Positions 56,404-64,000 of a stretch of 64,000 nt of DNA are shown here, in pieces. Position numbers and translations under genes: made by a program. The DNA comes from Leclercia adecarboxylata. Lineage in GTDB: Bacteria; Pseudomonadota; Gammaproteobacteria; Enterobacterales; Enterobacteriaceae. The stretch covers positions 62,001 to 126,000 of the forward strand of contig NZ_CP098325.1 of assembly GCF_023639785.1 (NCBI RefSeq), in the 5' to 3' direction. The notes below the pieces were generated by a model that was not told where the DNA came from, ran no database searches, and worked only from the letters and a program-made list of their open reading frames with translations. Every line of letters begins with the position of its first letter. The first letter of the stretch is position 1.

Positions 56404-57347
56404 TAGCTTTTCTTACCCCAGCCCTGCCACTGCAGCTGAACGTATTTCACCAGCGTGCTCTGGCTGATGCTTTCGCCAATCACCGAGAAGTAGCGGGTTG
56501 CATAGACCGGCTCCGGCGGCTGTTTAGGCGCGCAAAGCGTTACGCCACGGAAAGGGTTACGCGGTTTGGTGCCGGGCACAGCGCCAGCGGGCGGTGGATT
56601 GACCGGCCGGGAAGTGTCCACCTGCGGCTCGTTGAGCAGGCTACTCGCCGGAACCAGGGTGATATCCGCAGGCAGGCTGGGCAGCATCTGCTGCAATACG
56701 CGAACGGTGGATGGATGAGGGTGGCCAATAGCGATAGCCGAACCTGAACGGCGGGCTACCTGGATGGCGCGGTTAAACTGGAAGCGGATATCGGCTTCGT
56801 TTTGCTTGTCATCGAGGAACACTTTACGCTTAATTACCTTCACGCCGGTGCCCTGCGCGGCCCGCATCGCCTGGCTGTTGCCGATGGTCATGCTGTCAAG
56901 AAAGTACAGGTTATAGCGCGCCAGGGACTGCATCACCTTCTGCATGCCAAACAGGCTGGAGGTCATGGCGCTGCCCATATGGTTGTTCAACCCCACGGCA
57001 TAAGGCACTTTGTTGTACGCCTCGCGGATGATGCGGTCGATCTCGTCGCTGCTCATCTCCGGGCGCAGCGTGTCCTTTTCCAGCGGCTGTTTACTCAGCG
57101 GCGCCATCGGCAGGTGGATCAACACTTCGTGCCCGCTGTTATGGGCTTTGGTGGCCATTTCATGCGCGTGAGGCGCGTTTGGCAGGACGGCGACAGAGAC
57201 GGCGGAGGGCATCGCCAGGACCTGATTTTCGGTGTGTGGACGATAACCGAAGTCATCGATAACGATAGCGAGCTTACCTGCGTAAACCGGCATCGCCAGC
57301 GCCAGTGCGCTGACGAGGGGAAAAACCATACGACGAAATTGAAGCAA
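56403..57347 (-). CDS. yibQ: Divergent polysaccharide deacetylase family protein YibQ
   Basis: 314 residues from a TTG at 57347, which aligns with the E. coli start (MPQFRR); ATG at 57329 is an alternative. A signal peptide is followed by a NodB-like deacetylase fold: GKLAIVIDDFGYRPHTENQV, HEVLIHLPMAPLSKQPLEKD, INNHMGS-type segment (LNNHMGSAMTS) and AIGHPHPSTVRVLQQMLPSL. Periplasmic; activity unproven. Lies directly after envC (3-base gap) in the gpmM-envC-yibQ operon, suggesting a link to cell-wall turnover. Confidence 0.92.
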   Translation of the reverse strand: MLQFRRMVFPLVSALALAMPVYAGKLAIVIDDFGYRPHTENQVLAMPSAVSVAVLPNAPHAHEMATKAHNSGHEVLIHLPMAPLSKQPLEKDTLRPEMSSDEIDRIIREAYNKVPYAVGLNNHMGSAMTSSLFGMQKVMQSLARYNLYFLDSMTIGNSQAMRAAQGTGVKVIKRKVFLDDKQNEADIRFQFNRAIQVARRSGSAIAIGHPHPSTVRVLQQMLPSLPADITLVPASSLLNEPQVDTSRPVNPPPAGAVPGTKPRNPFRGVTLCAPKQPPEPVYATRYFSVIGESISQSTLVKYVQLQWQGWGKKS

Positions 57348-57350
57348 AAC

Positions 57351-58634
57351 TTATCTTCCCAACCACGGCTGTGGATTGACCGCCTGACCCTGGCGACGAA
57401 TTTCGAAATAGAGTGACGGGCGGCCCTGACCGCCACTGCTGCCCACAAGGGCGATAGCCTGACCGGCCCGCACCTGGGTACCCACGCTGACCAGCGCGCT
57501 CTGGTTGTAGCCGTAAAGGCTCATGTCGCCTTTACCGTGCTCAACCACGACCACAAGGCCGTAGCCCTGCAACCAGTCGGCGAGGATCACCCGGCCATCG
57601 GCGATAGCTTTCACTTCGCTGCCTTCCGATGCGCCGATTACAATCCCCTTCCAACGTAGCTCACCCTGCAGCTGTTCGCCATAGCGATGCAGAATTGAGC
57701 CGCGAACGGGCCAGTAGGCCTGACCGCGCGGAGAGCCGAGGCCGCCGGTGCGGGACATCAGCGAGCGTTCGTTTTCGGTGGGTTTGTAGGTGGTGCCTTT
57801 GCGGGAGGCTTCCTGCTGTTTGTCGCGCACGGCCTGCGCTTCACGGGCCTCTTTCTCGGCGCGCGCTTTGGCAGCCGCAGCCGCGCGGGCAATGCTGTTG
57901 CGCAGTTTGGATTCGTTAGCGCGCATTTCGCTCAGCTGGCTCTGGCCTTCCTGAATGGAGGACTCCAGTCCGGCCAGGGTTTTCTTACGCTCGTTGCGTG
58001 CCTGCTCGAGTTTGGCCTGCTGGGCCTGCTGATCGTAAAGCAGGGTCTGCTGCTGGCTCTGCTTCTCTTCCAGCTCCGCTTTTTGCGTGGTGACCTCTTC
58101 CCGCGTCTGCTTCAGCTGGGCGATGGTCTCCTGGCGGGACTGGTTGAGATAACCAAAATAGGCCTGCAGACGCTGGCCGCGCTGGCTCTCTTCGCCGCTG
58201 AGGATCAACTGAACGCCGGTGTGTTCACCCTGGCGGAAAGCCGCATCAAGCTGGGCGGCAAGGTTGCGCTCCTGAGCCGCACGCTGGCGCTCAAGTTTGG
58301 CGATAGACGCATTCATCTCGTCTATTTGTTTATTTAACTGGGCGAGGGTGTTCTGGGTCTCACGCAGCTGACGTGCGGCCGCGGAGATGGCCTCTTCCTG
58401 CTTTTTAAGCTGGGCAAGCAGCGAGGCGCGCTGCTGCTGCTGCTGGCGTACCGCGCGCTCTTTGGCGGCGATATCGGCCTGAATGCTTTTGAGCTGATCG
58501 CGCTCGTCCGCATGGGCGGATGCAGCGCACAACAATACGCCAGCGCTGAGCGCGCTGGCGTACAGTAAAGGCCTGACTGATAACCGTAACGGCTTCACGA
58601 CCCATGTGATTGAAACAATCGCCTTTCCCCTCAT
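57351..58634 (-). CDS. envC: Murein hydrolase activator EnvC
   Basis: Up to 427 residues from ATG 58634. Homology with E. coli EnvC starts around residue 9-13, where the aligned codon is ATC, so the precise start is unclear. Signal peptide (LLYASALSAGVLLCAASAHA), a long coiled coil (residues ~45-275, rich in Lys/Gln/Glu) that binds FtsEX, then a C-terminal LytM domain (~300-427; GVVVVEHGKGD-like GLVVVVEHGKGDMSLYGYNQ). The LytM domain lacks a full zinc site, as known for EnvC, which activates AmiA and AmiB at the septum. Nine bases after gpmM. Confidence 0.94.
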   Translation of the reverse strand: MRGKAIVSITWVVKPLRLSVRPLLYASALSAGVLLCAASAHADERDQLKSIQADIAAKERAVRQQQQQRASLLAQLKKQEEAISAAARQLRETQNTLAQLNKQIDEMNASIAKLERQRAAQERNLAAQLDAAFRQGEHTGVQLILSGEESQRGQRLQAYFGYLNQSRQETIAQLKQTREEVTTQKAELEEKQSQQQTLLYDQQAQQAKLEQARNERKKTLAGLESSIQEGQSQLSEMRANESKLRNSIARAAAAAKARAEKEAREAQAVRDKQQEASRKGTTYKPTENERSLMSRTGGLGSPRGQAYWPVRGSILHRYGEQLQGELRWKGIVIGASEGSEVKAIADGRVILADWLQGYGLVVVVEHGKGDMSLYGYNQSALVSVGTQVRAGQAIALVGSSGGQGRPSLYFEIRRQGQAVNPQPWLGR

Positions 58635-58643
58635 GGGGAGGGA

Positions 58644-60191
58644 TTATTCCACGATGAACAGCGGCTTGCCAGTCATCTCTTGCGGGATTTCCATACCCAT
58701 CAGGGTCAGCATGGTCGGCGCGATGTCCGAAAGCTTACCGCCATCGACGGATTTGACGGATTTATCACCGATATAAATCAGTGGTACCGGCAGGTTGGTG
58801 TGCGCGGTGTGCGCCTGGCCAGTGGCCGGATCGCGCATCTGTTCGGCGTTACCGTGGTCGGCGGTGATCAGCATCTGGCCGCCCACCGCTTCCACTGCTT
58901 TAGTTACCTGTGCAATGCACACATCCAGCGCTTCAATGGCTTTGATTGCCGCTTCCATAACACCGGTGTGGCCAACCATATCGCCGTTCGGATAGTTACA
59001 GATGATGGTGTCATATTTACCGCCTTCGATGGCTGCGATCAGCTTCTCGGTCAGCTCGGCAGAGCTCATCTCCGGCTGCAGATCGTAGGTGGCCACTTTC
59101 GGGGAGTTGATCAGAATGCGGTCTTCGCCTTTGAACGACTCCTCTACGCCACCGTTAAAGAAGAAGGTGACGTGAGCATATTTCTCGGTTTCAGAGATGC
59201 GCAGCTGGGTTTTGTCGTGTTTCGCCATCCACTCGCCGAAGGTGTTTGCCAGGGAAGAGGGCGGATAGGCGCATGGCGCTTTGATGTCGGCAGCGTATTC
59301 GGTCAGCATCACGAAATCGCCGAGCTTAACCTCTTTTTTACGGGCGAAGCCGTCGAAGTCAGCGTTGACGAAGGCGCGGGTAATTTCGCGGGCACGGTCG
59401 GCGCGGAAGTTCATGAAGATCAGCGCGTCGCCATCTTCCATCGCGGCATCGGCCTGGCCTTCAGCGCGGATCACGGTCGCCTTCACGAATTCGTCGTTTT
59501 CATCGCGGGCGTAAGCCGCTTCCAGCGCGGTAACGGCGGTGTCTGCCTGGAACTCGCCTTTGGCTTCAACCAGCAGATTGTAAGCTTGCTCTACGCGATC
59601 CCAGCGGTTATCGCGGTCCATCGCGTAGTAGCGACCAATGATGGATGCCACGCGGCCTTTGCCCAGCGCGGCAAACTTCTCTTCAAACGCTTTCAGGGAA
59701 GATTCGGCGCTGCGTGGTGGGGTATCGCGACCATCCAGGAAGGCGTGCAGATAGATTTTGTCTGCGCCCTTTTCCGCTGCCAGCTCCACCATCGCCATGA
59801 TGTGATCTTCGTGGCTGTGAACGCCGCCCGCAGAGAGCAGGCCCATAATATGTACCGCTTTGCCCGCTGCCGCCGCTTTCTCAACCGCGCCGGTCAGCAC
59901 CGGGTTAGCAAAGAAGGTGCGTTCTTTAATTTCAACGTCCAGACGGGTCAGGTCCTGATAAACAATGCGGCCTGCGCCCAGGTTGACGTGTCCAACTTCG
60001 GAGTTGCCCATCTGGCGATCCGGCAGACCCACTTCCAGGCCGGAAGCATCGATCAGCGTATGCGGACGTTGGGCCCACAGCGCATCCATGACCGGGGTTT
60101 TAGCGTTGAAAATGGCGTTATCCTGCTGATCTTCGCGATAGCCATAGCCGTCCAGAATCATCAGTACCATAGGTTTTTTAGAAACCGACAT
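58644..60191 (-). CDS. gpmM: 2,3-bisphosphoglycerate-independent phosphoglycerate mutase
   Basis: 515 residues from ATG 60191, behind AGAGG; a longer frame to 60335 is not conserved. Alkaline-phosphatase fold with two Mn2+: [12 protein letters not shown] with the first Asp, nucleophile Ser in [20 protein letters not shown], and [12 protein letters not shown] with [14 protein letters not shown] near the C terminus. Interconverts 3- and 2-phosphoglycerate in glycolysis. First gene of the gpmM-envC-yibQ operon and divergent from yibN. Confidence 0.97.
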   Translation of the reverse strand: MSVSKKPMVLMILDGYGYREDQQDNAIFNAKTPVMDALWAQRPHTLIDASGLEVGLPDRQMGNSEVGHVNLGAGRIVYQDLTRLDVEIKERTFFANPVLTGAVEKAAAAGKAVHIMGLLSAGGVHSHEDHIMAMVELAAEKGADKIYLHAFLDGRDTPPRSAESSLKAFEEKFAALGKGRVASIIGRYYAMDRDNRWDRVEQAYNLLVEAKGEFQADTAVTALEAAYARDENDEFVKATVIRAEGQADAAMEDGDALIFMNFRADRAREITRAFVNADFDGFARKKEVKLGDFVMLTEYAADIKAPCAYPPSSLANTFGEWMAKHDKTQLRISETEKYAHVTFFFNGGVEESFKGEDRILINSPKVATYDLQPEMSSAELTEKLIAAIEGGKYDTIICNYPNGDMVGHTGVMEAAIKAIEALDVCIAQVTKAVEAVGGQMLITADHGNAEQMRDPATGQAHTAHTNLPVPLIYIGDKSVKSVDGGKLSDIAPTMLTLMGMEIPQEMTGKPLFIVE

Positions 60192-60439
60192 TGCGACAAC
60201 CTCTTTGCTCAAAAGACAAAAAATTTGCGTAATTTTACTACAGCTGAATCGATCAAATAGCCGCAGAAGATCAAAGAAACCGTGGGGCCAGCGGTAAGGA
60301 TAGGGGAATTTTGGTCTTTTTTTTCGTGGCAGCACGCAGAAAATGGATTAGCTTATTGTCGCTGGCTGTATTTGCCACAACGCACAGGTATACTCCTGTC
60401 CTGGTTTTTTATTCACTCAGTCGGGAGTCGTTACCCCCC

Positions 60440-60871
60440 ATGCAAGAAATTATGCAATTTGTCAGCCGCCACCCCATACTTTGTATCGCGTGGATTGGTC
60501 TACTGGCAGCAGTACTGTTCACCACTTTCAAAAGCCTTACTTCTAAAGTGAAGGTGATCAACCGCGGCGAAGCAACGCGTCTCATCAATAAAGAAGAGGC
60601 GGTGGTTGTCGACCTGCGTCAGCGCGATGATTTCCGTAAAGGCCATATTGCAGGGGCGATTAACCTGCTGCCGACCGAAATCAAAGCCAATAACCTTGGC
60701 GAACTGGAAAGGCATAAAGACAAACCCGTTATTGTCGTTGATGGTACCGGTATGCAGGCTCAGGAGCCCGCAAATACCCTCGTCAAAGCAGGCTTTGCAA
60801 ACGTCACTGTCCTGAAAGACGGCATCTCTGGCTGGAGCGGCGAGAATCTGCCTCTGGTTCGCGGAAAATAA
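60440..60871 (+). CDS. yibN: Rhodanese-like membrane protein YibN
   Basis: 143 residues from ATG 60440, as in E. coli. One N-terminal membrane helix ([20 protein letters not shown], residues ~10-30), then a rhodanese fold with [20 protein letters not shown]. The active-site loop reads [11 protein letters not shown]: where E. coli has Cys (SGMQCQEP) this protein has Ala, so sulfur transfer chemistry looks lost. YibN has been tied to the Sec/YidC membrane insertion machinery. First gene of yibN-grxC-secB-gpsA. Confidence 0.93.
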   Translation: MQEIMQFVSRHPILCIAWIGLLAAVLFTTFKSLTSKVKVINRGEATRLINKEEAVVVDLRQRDDFRKGHIAGAINLLPTEIKANNLGELERHKDKPVIVVDGTGMQAQEPANTLVKAGFANVTVLKDGISGWSGENLPLVRGK

Positions 60872-60885
60872 ACAGGAGTTGAGTC

Positions 60886-61137
60886 ATGGCCAATATCGAG
60901 ATCTACACCAAAGCGACCTGCCCGTTCTGCCATCGTGCAAAAGCGCTGCTGGACAGCAAAGGCGTTGCTTTCCAGGAGCTGCCTGTTGATGGCGATGCTG
61001 CAAAGCGTGAAGAGATGATTAAACGTAGTGGCCGTACGACGGTTCCGCAGATTTTTATCGATGCGCAGCACATTGGTGGCTGTGATGACTTGTATGCGCT
61101 TGATGCGCGCGGTGGGCTTGATCCCCTGCTGCGCTAA
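60886..61137 (+). CDS. grxC: Glutaredoxin 3
   Basis: 83 residues. Redox site CPFC in [18 protein letters not shown] (Cys12, Cys15), TVP loop in [20 protein letters not shown]. Dithiol glutaredoxin reduced by glutathione, donating electrons to ribonucleotide reductase and mixed disulfides. CAGGAG precedes the ATG; 14 bases after yibN. Confidence 0.97.
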   Translation: MANIEIYTKATCPFCHRAKALLDSKGVAFQELPVDGDAAKREEMIKRSGRTTVPQIFIDAQHIGGCDDLYALDARGGLDPLLR

Positions 61138-61169
61138 GGCGTTTTAGGACAATTAAAAAGGGTTTTTCC

Positions 61170-61637
61170 ATGTCAGAACAAAACAATACCGAAATGACTT
61201 TCCAGATCCAGCGCATCTACACCAAAGATGTCTCCTACGAAGCACCTAATGCGCCGCACGTTTTCCAGAAAGACTGGCAGCCAGAGGTTAAACTTGATCT
61301 GGATACCGCTTCCACCCAGCTGGCGGAAGATGTGTATGAAGTCGTGCTGCGTGTTACCGTAACCGCCTCTCTGGGCGAAGAGACTGCATTCCTGTGCGAA
61401 GTACAGCAGGGCGGCATCTTCTCCATCGGCGGCATCGAAGGTAATCAGATGGCGCATTGCCTGGGTGCATACTGCCCGAACATCCTGTTCCCGTATGCCC
61501 GTGAATGCATCACCAGCCTGGTTTCCCGTGGTACGTTCCCGCAACTGAACCTTGCGCCGGTGAACTTCGATGCGCTGTTTATGAACTATCTGCAGCAGCA
61601 AGCTGGCGAAGGTACTGACCAACATCAGGATGCCTGA
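61170..61637 (+). CDS. secB: Protein-export chaperone SecB
   Basis: 155 residues. Conserved [20 protein letters not shown] at the N terminus, the SecA-interacting acidic patch, [20 protein letters not shown], and [20 protein letters not shown]. Homotetramer that keeps precursor proteins unfolded and hands them to SecA. Its TGA overlaps the gpsA ATG by one base. Confidence 0.97.
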   Translation: MSEQNNTEMTFQIQRIYTKDVSYEAPNAPHVFQKDWQPEVKLDLDTASTQLAEDVYEVVLRVTVTASLGEETAFLCEVQQGGIFSIGGIEGNQMAHCLGAYCPNILFPYARECITSLVSRGTFPQLNLAPVNFDALFMNYLQQQAGEGTDQHQDA

Positions 61638-62656
61638 TGAGTACTGTCAATGCGTCAATGACTGTGATCGGTGCCGGCTCTTACGGCACCGCTCTTGCTA
61701 TCACCCTGGCAAGAAATGGTCACGAAGTGGTTCTCTGGGGCCACGATCCCAAACATATCGCGACGTTAGAAGCCGATCGCTGCAACGTTGCGTTTCTTCC
61801 CGATGTGCCTTTCCCTGACTCACTGCACCTTGAAAGCGACCTTGCGACTGCGCTTGCCGCGAGCCGTAATATTCTGATCGTGGTACCCAGCCATGTCTTT
61901 GGCGAAGTGCTGCGGCAGATTAAACCGCTGATGCGTGATGATGCGCGCGTGGTCTGGGCGACCAAAGGGCTGGAAGCCGAAACCGGACGCCTGTTGCAGG
62001 ATGTCGCCCGTGAAGCGCTGGGCGATGCCATTCCCCTGGCGGTGATCTCCGGCCCGACCTTTGCGAAAGAGCTGGCGGCAGGGCTGCCAACGGCTATCTC
62101 GCTGGCCTCCACCGATGAGACCTTCGCTGACGATCTGCAGCAGCTGCTGCACTGCGGCAAAAGCTTCCGCGTCTACAGCAATCCCGATTTTATCGGCGTC
62201 CAGCTGGGCGGCGCGGTGAAGAACGTCATCGCCATCGGCGCGGGCATGTCCGACGGCATCGGCTTTGGCGCCAACGCGCGTACCGCACTGATCACCCGCG
62301 GATTAACGGAAATGTCCCGTCTTGGCGCGGCGCTCGGTGCCGATCCGGCCACCTTTATGGGAATGGCAGGGTTAGGCGATCTGGTGCTCACCTGCACCGA
62401 CAACCAGTCCCGTAACCGTCGTTTTGGCATGATGCTCGGTCAGGGCATGGACGTGATCGGCGCGCAGGAGAAGATCGGCCAGGTGGTGGAAGGCTACCGC
62501 AATACCAAAGAAGTCCGCGAGCTGGCACACCGTTTTGGTGTCGAAATGCCAATAACCGAGGAAATTTATCAGGTATTGTATTGCGGAAAAAATGCGCGCG
62601 AGGCAGCATTGACCTTATTAGGTCGTGCACGCAAGGACGAGCGTAGCAGCAGTTAA
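61637..62656 (+). CDS. gpsA: Glycerol-3-phosphate dehydrogenase [NAD(P)+]
   Basis: 339 residues. N-terminal Rossmann motif [20 protein letters not shown]; catalytic Lys in [20 protein letters not shown]; substrate loop [20 protein letters not shown]; and [20 protein letters not shown]. Reduces dihydroxyacetone phosphate to sn-glycerol-3-phosphate, the backbone of phospholipids. Coupled to secB by a one-base overlap, upstream of cysE. Confidence 0.97.
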   Translation: MSTVNASMTVIGAGSYGTALAITLARNGHEVVLWGHDPKHIATLEADRCNVAFLPDVPFPDSLHLESDLATALAASRNILIVVPSHVFGEVLRQIKPLMRDDARVVWATKGLEAETGRLLQDVAREALGDAIPLAVISGPTFAKELAAGLPTAISLASTDETFADDLQQLLHCGKSFRVYSNPDFIGVQLGGAVKNVIAIGAGMSDGIGFGANARTALITRGLTEMSRLGAALGADPATFMGMAGLGDLVLTCTDNQSRNRRFGMMLGQGMDVIGAQEKIGQVVEGYRNTKEVRELAHRFGVEMPITEEIYQVLYCGKNAREAALTLLGRARKDERSSS

Positions 62657-62679
62657 CTGCAGGAAAGCGTTGTCACCTG

Positions 62680-62712
62680 AATGACCCGGCCGGCAAAGAA
62701 CTGGCCGGTCAT
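62680..62712 (+). repeat. Hairpin between gpsA and cysE
   Basis: Inverted repeat TGACCCGGCC...GGCCGGTCA with one bulged C, 24 bases after the gpsA stop and 24 before cysE. No U-tract; could attenuate or stabilise the transcript. Confidence 0.5.
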
Positions 62713-62735
62713 TATCATTACGTCTGGAGTAAGCA

Positions 62736-63557
62736 ATGCCGTGTGAAGAACTGGATATCGTCTGGAACAATATTAAAGCCGAAGCCCGGGCTCTGGCCGA
62801 CTGTGAGCCGATGCTGGCCAGCTTCTACCACGCGACGCTACTCAAGCACGAAAACCTCGGCAGCGCCCTGAGCTATATGCTCGCCAATAAACTGGCTTCG
62901 CCGATCATGCCCGCAATCGCCATTCGCGAAGTGGTGGAAGAGGCCTATGCGGCCGACCCGGAGATGATCGCTTCCGCTGCCTGTGATATTCAGGCGGTAC
63001 GCAACCGTGACCCGGCGGTGGATAAATACTCCACGCCGCTGCTCTATCTGAAAGGCTTTCACGCCCTGCAGTCCTACCGTATTGGCCACTGGCTGTGGAA
63101 CGAAGGCCGCCGCGCGCTGGCCATCTTCCTGCAAAACCAGGTTTCTGTATCCTTCCAGGTGGATATTCACCCGGCGGCGAAAATTGGCCATGGCATCATG
63201 CTCGACCACGCGACCGGTATTGTGGTGGGTGAAACAGCGGTGATTGAAAACGACGTCTCGATCCTGCAGTCCGTTACACTCGGCGGCACCGGCAAAACCA
63301 GCGGCGATCGTCACCCGAAAATCCGTGAAGGGGTGATGATTGGCGCAGGGGCGAAAATCCTCGGCAATATCGAAGTGGGACGCGGCGCGAAGATTGGCGC
63401 CGGTTCCGTGGTGCTGCAACCTGTTCCCCCGCACACCACCGCGGCGGGCGTACCGGCGCGTATCGTCGGCAAGCCGGACAGCGATAAGCCCGCGATGGAT
63501 ATGGATCAGTTCTTCAACGGCATCCACCATACTTTTGAGTACGGCGACGGGATTTAA
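62736..63557 (+). CDS. cysE: Serine O-acetyltransferase
   Basis: 273 residues. N-terminal helical domain (1-~140) followed by left-handed beta-helix hexapeptide repeats from about 140: HPAAKIGHGIMLDHATGIVV with catalytic His, ENDVSILQSVTLGGTGKTSG, GARAKIGAGSVV-type turns (GRGAKIGAGSVVLQPVPPHT). The C terminus ends DGI, and the final Ile inserts into CysK to form cysteine synthase. Makes O-acetylserine, feedback-inhibited by cysteine. A GGAG precedes the ATG. Confidence 0.97.
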   Translation: MPCEELDIVWNNIKAEARALADCEPMLASFYHATLLKHENLGSALSYMLANKLASPIMPAIAIREVVEEAYAADPEMIASAACDIQAVRNRDPAVDKYSTPLLYLKGFHALQSYRIGHWLWNEGRRALAIFLQNQVSVSFQVDIHPAAKIGHGIMLDHATGIVVGETAVIENDVSILQSVTLGGTGKTSGDRHPKIREGVMIGAGAKILGNIEVGRGAKIGAGSVVLQPVPPHTTAAGVPARIVGKPDSDKPAMDMDQFFNGIHHTFEYGDGI

Positions 63558-63560
63558 CCT

Positions 63561-63590
63561 GTAGGTCGGGTAAGCGAAGCGCCACCCGAC
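63561..63590. repeat. REP-like palindrome
   Basis: gtaggtcgggtaagcgaagc...gccacccgac between the convergent cysE and trmL genes. Confidence 0.75.
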
Positions 63591-63595
63591 ACAAA

Positions 63596-64000
63596 TCAGC
63601 TACGTAATATCGCGCCAGGATAACCCAGCTGGCGCCAGGCTTCATACACCACTACCGACACCGCGTTCGACAGGTTCATGCTGCGGCTGTCCGGCATCAT
63701 CGGAATACGGATTTTTTGTTCAGCGGGCAGGGCATCGAGAAGGCTGGCCGGCAGGCCGCGCGTCTCAGGGCCAAACAGCAGATAGTCGCCCTCCTGATAG
63801 CTTACCGCGCTGTGAGCAGGTGTGCCTTTGGTCGTCAGGGCAAAGATGCGTTCCGGTTTTTCCGCTTCCATAAATGCGGCCTGATCTTTATGACGGATCA
63901 CGGCGGTGAATTCATGATAATCCAGCCCGGCGCGGCGCAGACGCTTGTCGTCCCACGTAAAGCCCATCGGCTCGATGATGTGCAGACGAAAACCGGTGTT
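63596..64000 (-). CDS. trmL: tRNA (cytidine(34)-2'-O)-methyltransferase TrmL (5' end outside window)
   Basis: 134 residues visible of ~157; the frame is open to the right edge ([20 protein letters not shown]), and an internal ATG at 63967 is not the true start. SPOUT-fold enzyme with [20 protein letters not shown] and [20 protein letters not shown], the knotted S-adenosylmethionine site. Methylates the wobble ribose of tRNA-Leu isoacceptors. Convergent with cysE, as in E. coli. Confidence 0.95.
   Translation of the reverse strand, partial: NTGFRLHIIEPMGFTWDDKRLRRAGLDYHEFTAVIRHKDQAAFMEAEKPERIFALTTKGTPAHSAVSYQEGDYLLFGPETRGLPASLLDALPAEQKIRIPMMPDSRSMNLSNAVSVVVYEAWRQLGYPGAILRS

Noticed and set aside
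58680..60260. 526-codon open frame opposite gpmM
   Set aside because: Mirror of a highly conserved gene with biased codons; no protein-like motifs.
60192..60335. 48-residue N-terminal extension of GpmM
   Set aside because: Not conserved; ATG 60191 has a ribosome site and matches the family start.

Overview
The window is chromosomal DNA from an Enterobacteriaceae member, most likely Enterobacter or a close relative (Lelliottia, Leclercia, Klebsiella). About 40 genes are close homologues of E. coli genes, and their order from yicJ to trmL follows the E. coli 82-min region. The LPS-core genes are of the Klebsiella/Enterobacter kind (WaaE-like, WabG-like, no WaaP/WaaY kinase). Genus is inferred from content only.

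Layout. (1) 1-8.7 kb, accessory: a GlxA/FtrA-type regulator (cut by the left edge), an AAA ATPase, YbgA, a periplasmic hydroxyisourate hydrolase, a MerR/MlrA-like regulator divergent from the lipocalin blc, a degraded coding remnant, a GNAT acetyltransferase and an orphan TRAP transporter operon (P-Q-M). (2) 8.7-11.9 kb, a small island at the 3' end of the selenocysteine tRNA gene selC: decaying tandem copies of a symE-tail module, an intact SymE-family toxin-like gene, a divergent ribbon-helix-helix protein, and an AT-rich ApeA-like HEPN protein with an intact R-x4-H motif. This is the probable phage-defence cargo of the window. (3) 12-21 kb: yicJ-yicI (alpha-xyloside uptake and hydrolysis), yicH, xanP, gltS. 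(4) 20.8-29.2 kb: recG-trmH-spoT-rpoZ, gmk, ligB, yicG. (5) 29.3-31.3 kb: an OafA-type membrane acyltransferase with an SGNH domain, where E. coli K-12 carries dinD. (6) 31.4-39.2 kb: yicC, rph-pyrE with attenuator, slmA, dut-coaBC, radC, rpmB-rpmG-mutM, coaD.

(7) 39.2-53 kb, LPS core region: waaE-like and waaA; a phosphoethanolamine-transferase-like gene, two glycosyltransferases (one YibD/WaaH-like) and waaL; then a single plus-strand GT4 gene facing the tight operon hldD-waaF-waaC-waaQ-wabG-like. Together these build lipid A-Kdo, the inner-core heptoses, the outer core and the O-antigen attachment. (8) 53.2-64 kb: kbl-tdh (threonine degradation), a WaaE-family glycosyltransferase, yibQ-envC-gpmM, then yibN-grxC-secB-gpsA-cysE, and trmL cut by the right edge.

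REP-type palindromes sit at many gene ends (869, 5796, 15945, 33877, 38653, 63561). No rRNA, CRISPR array, integrase, transposase or complete insertion sequence was seen.
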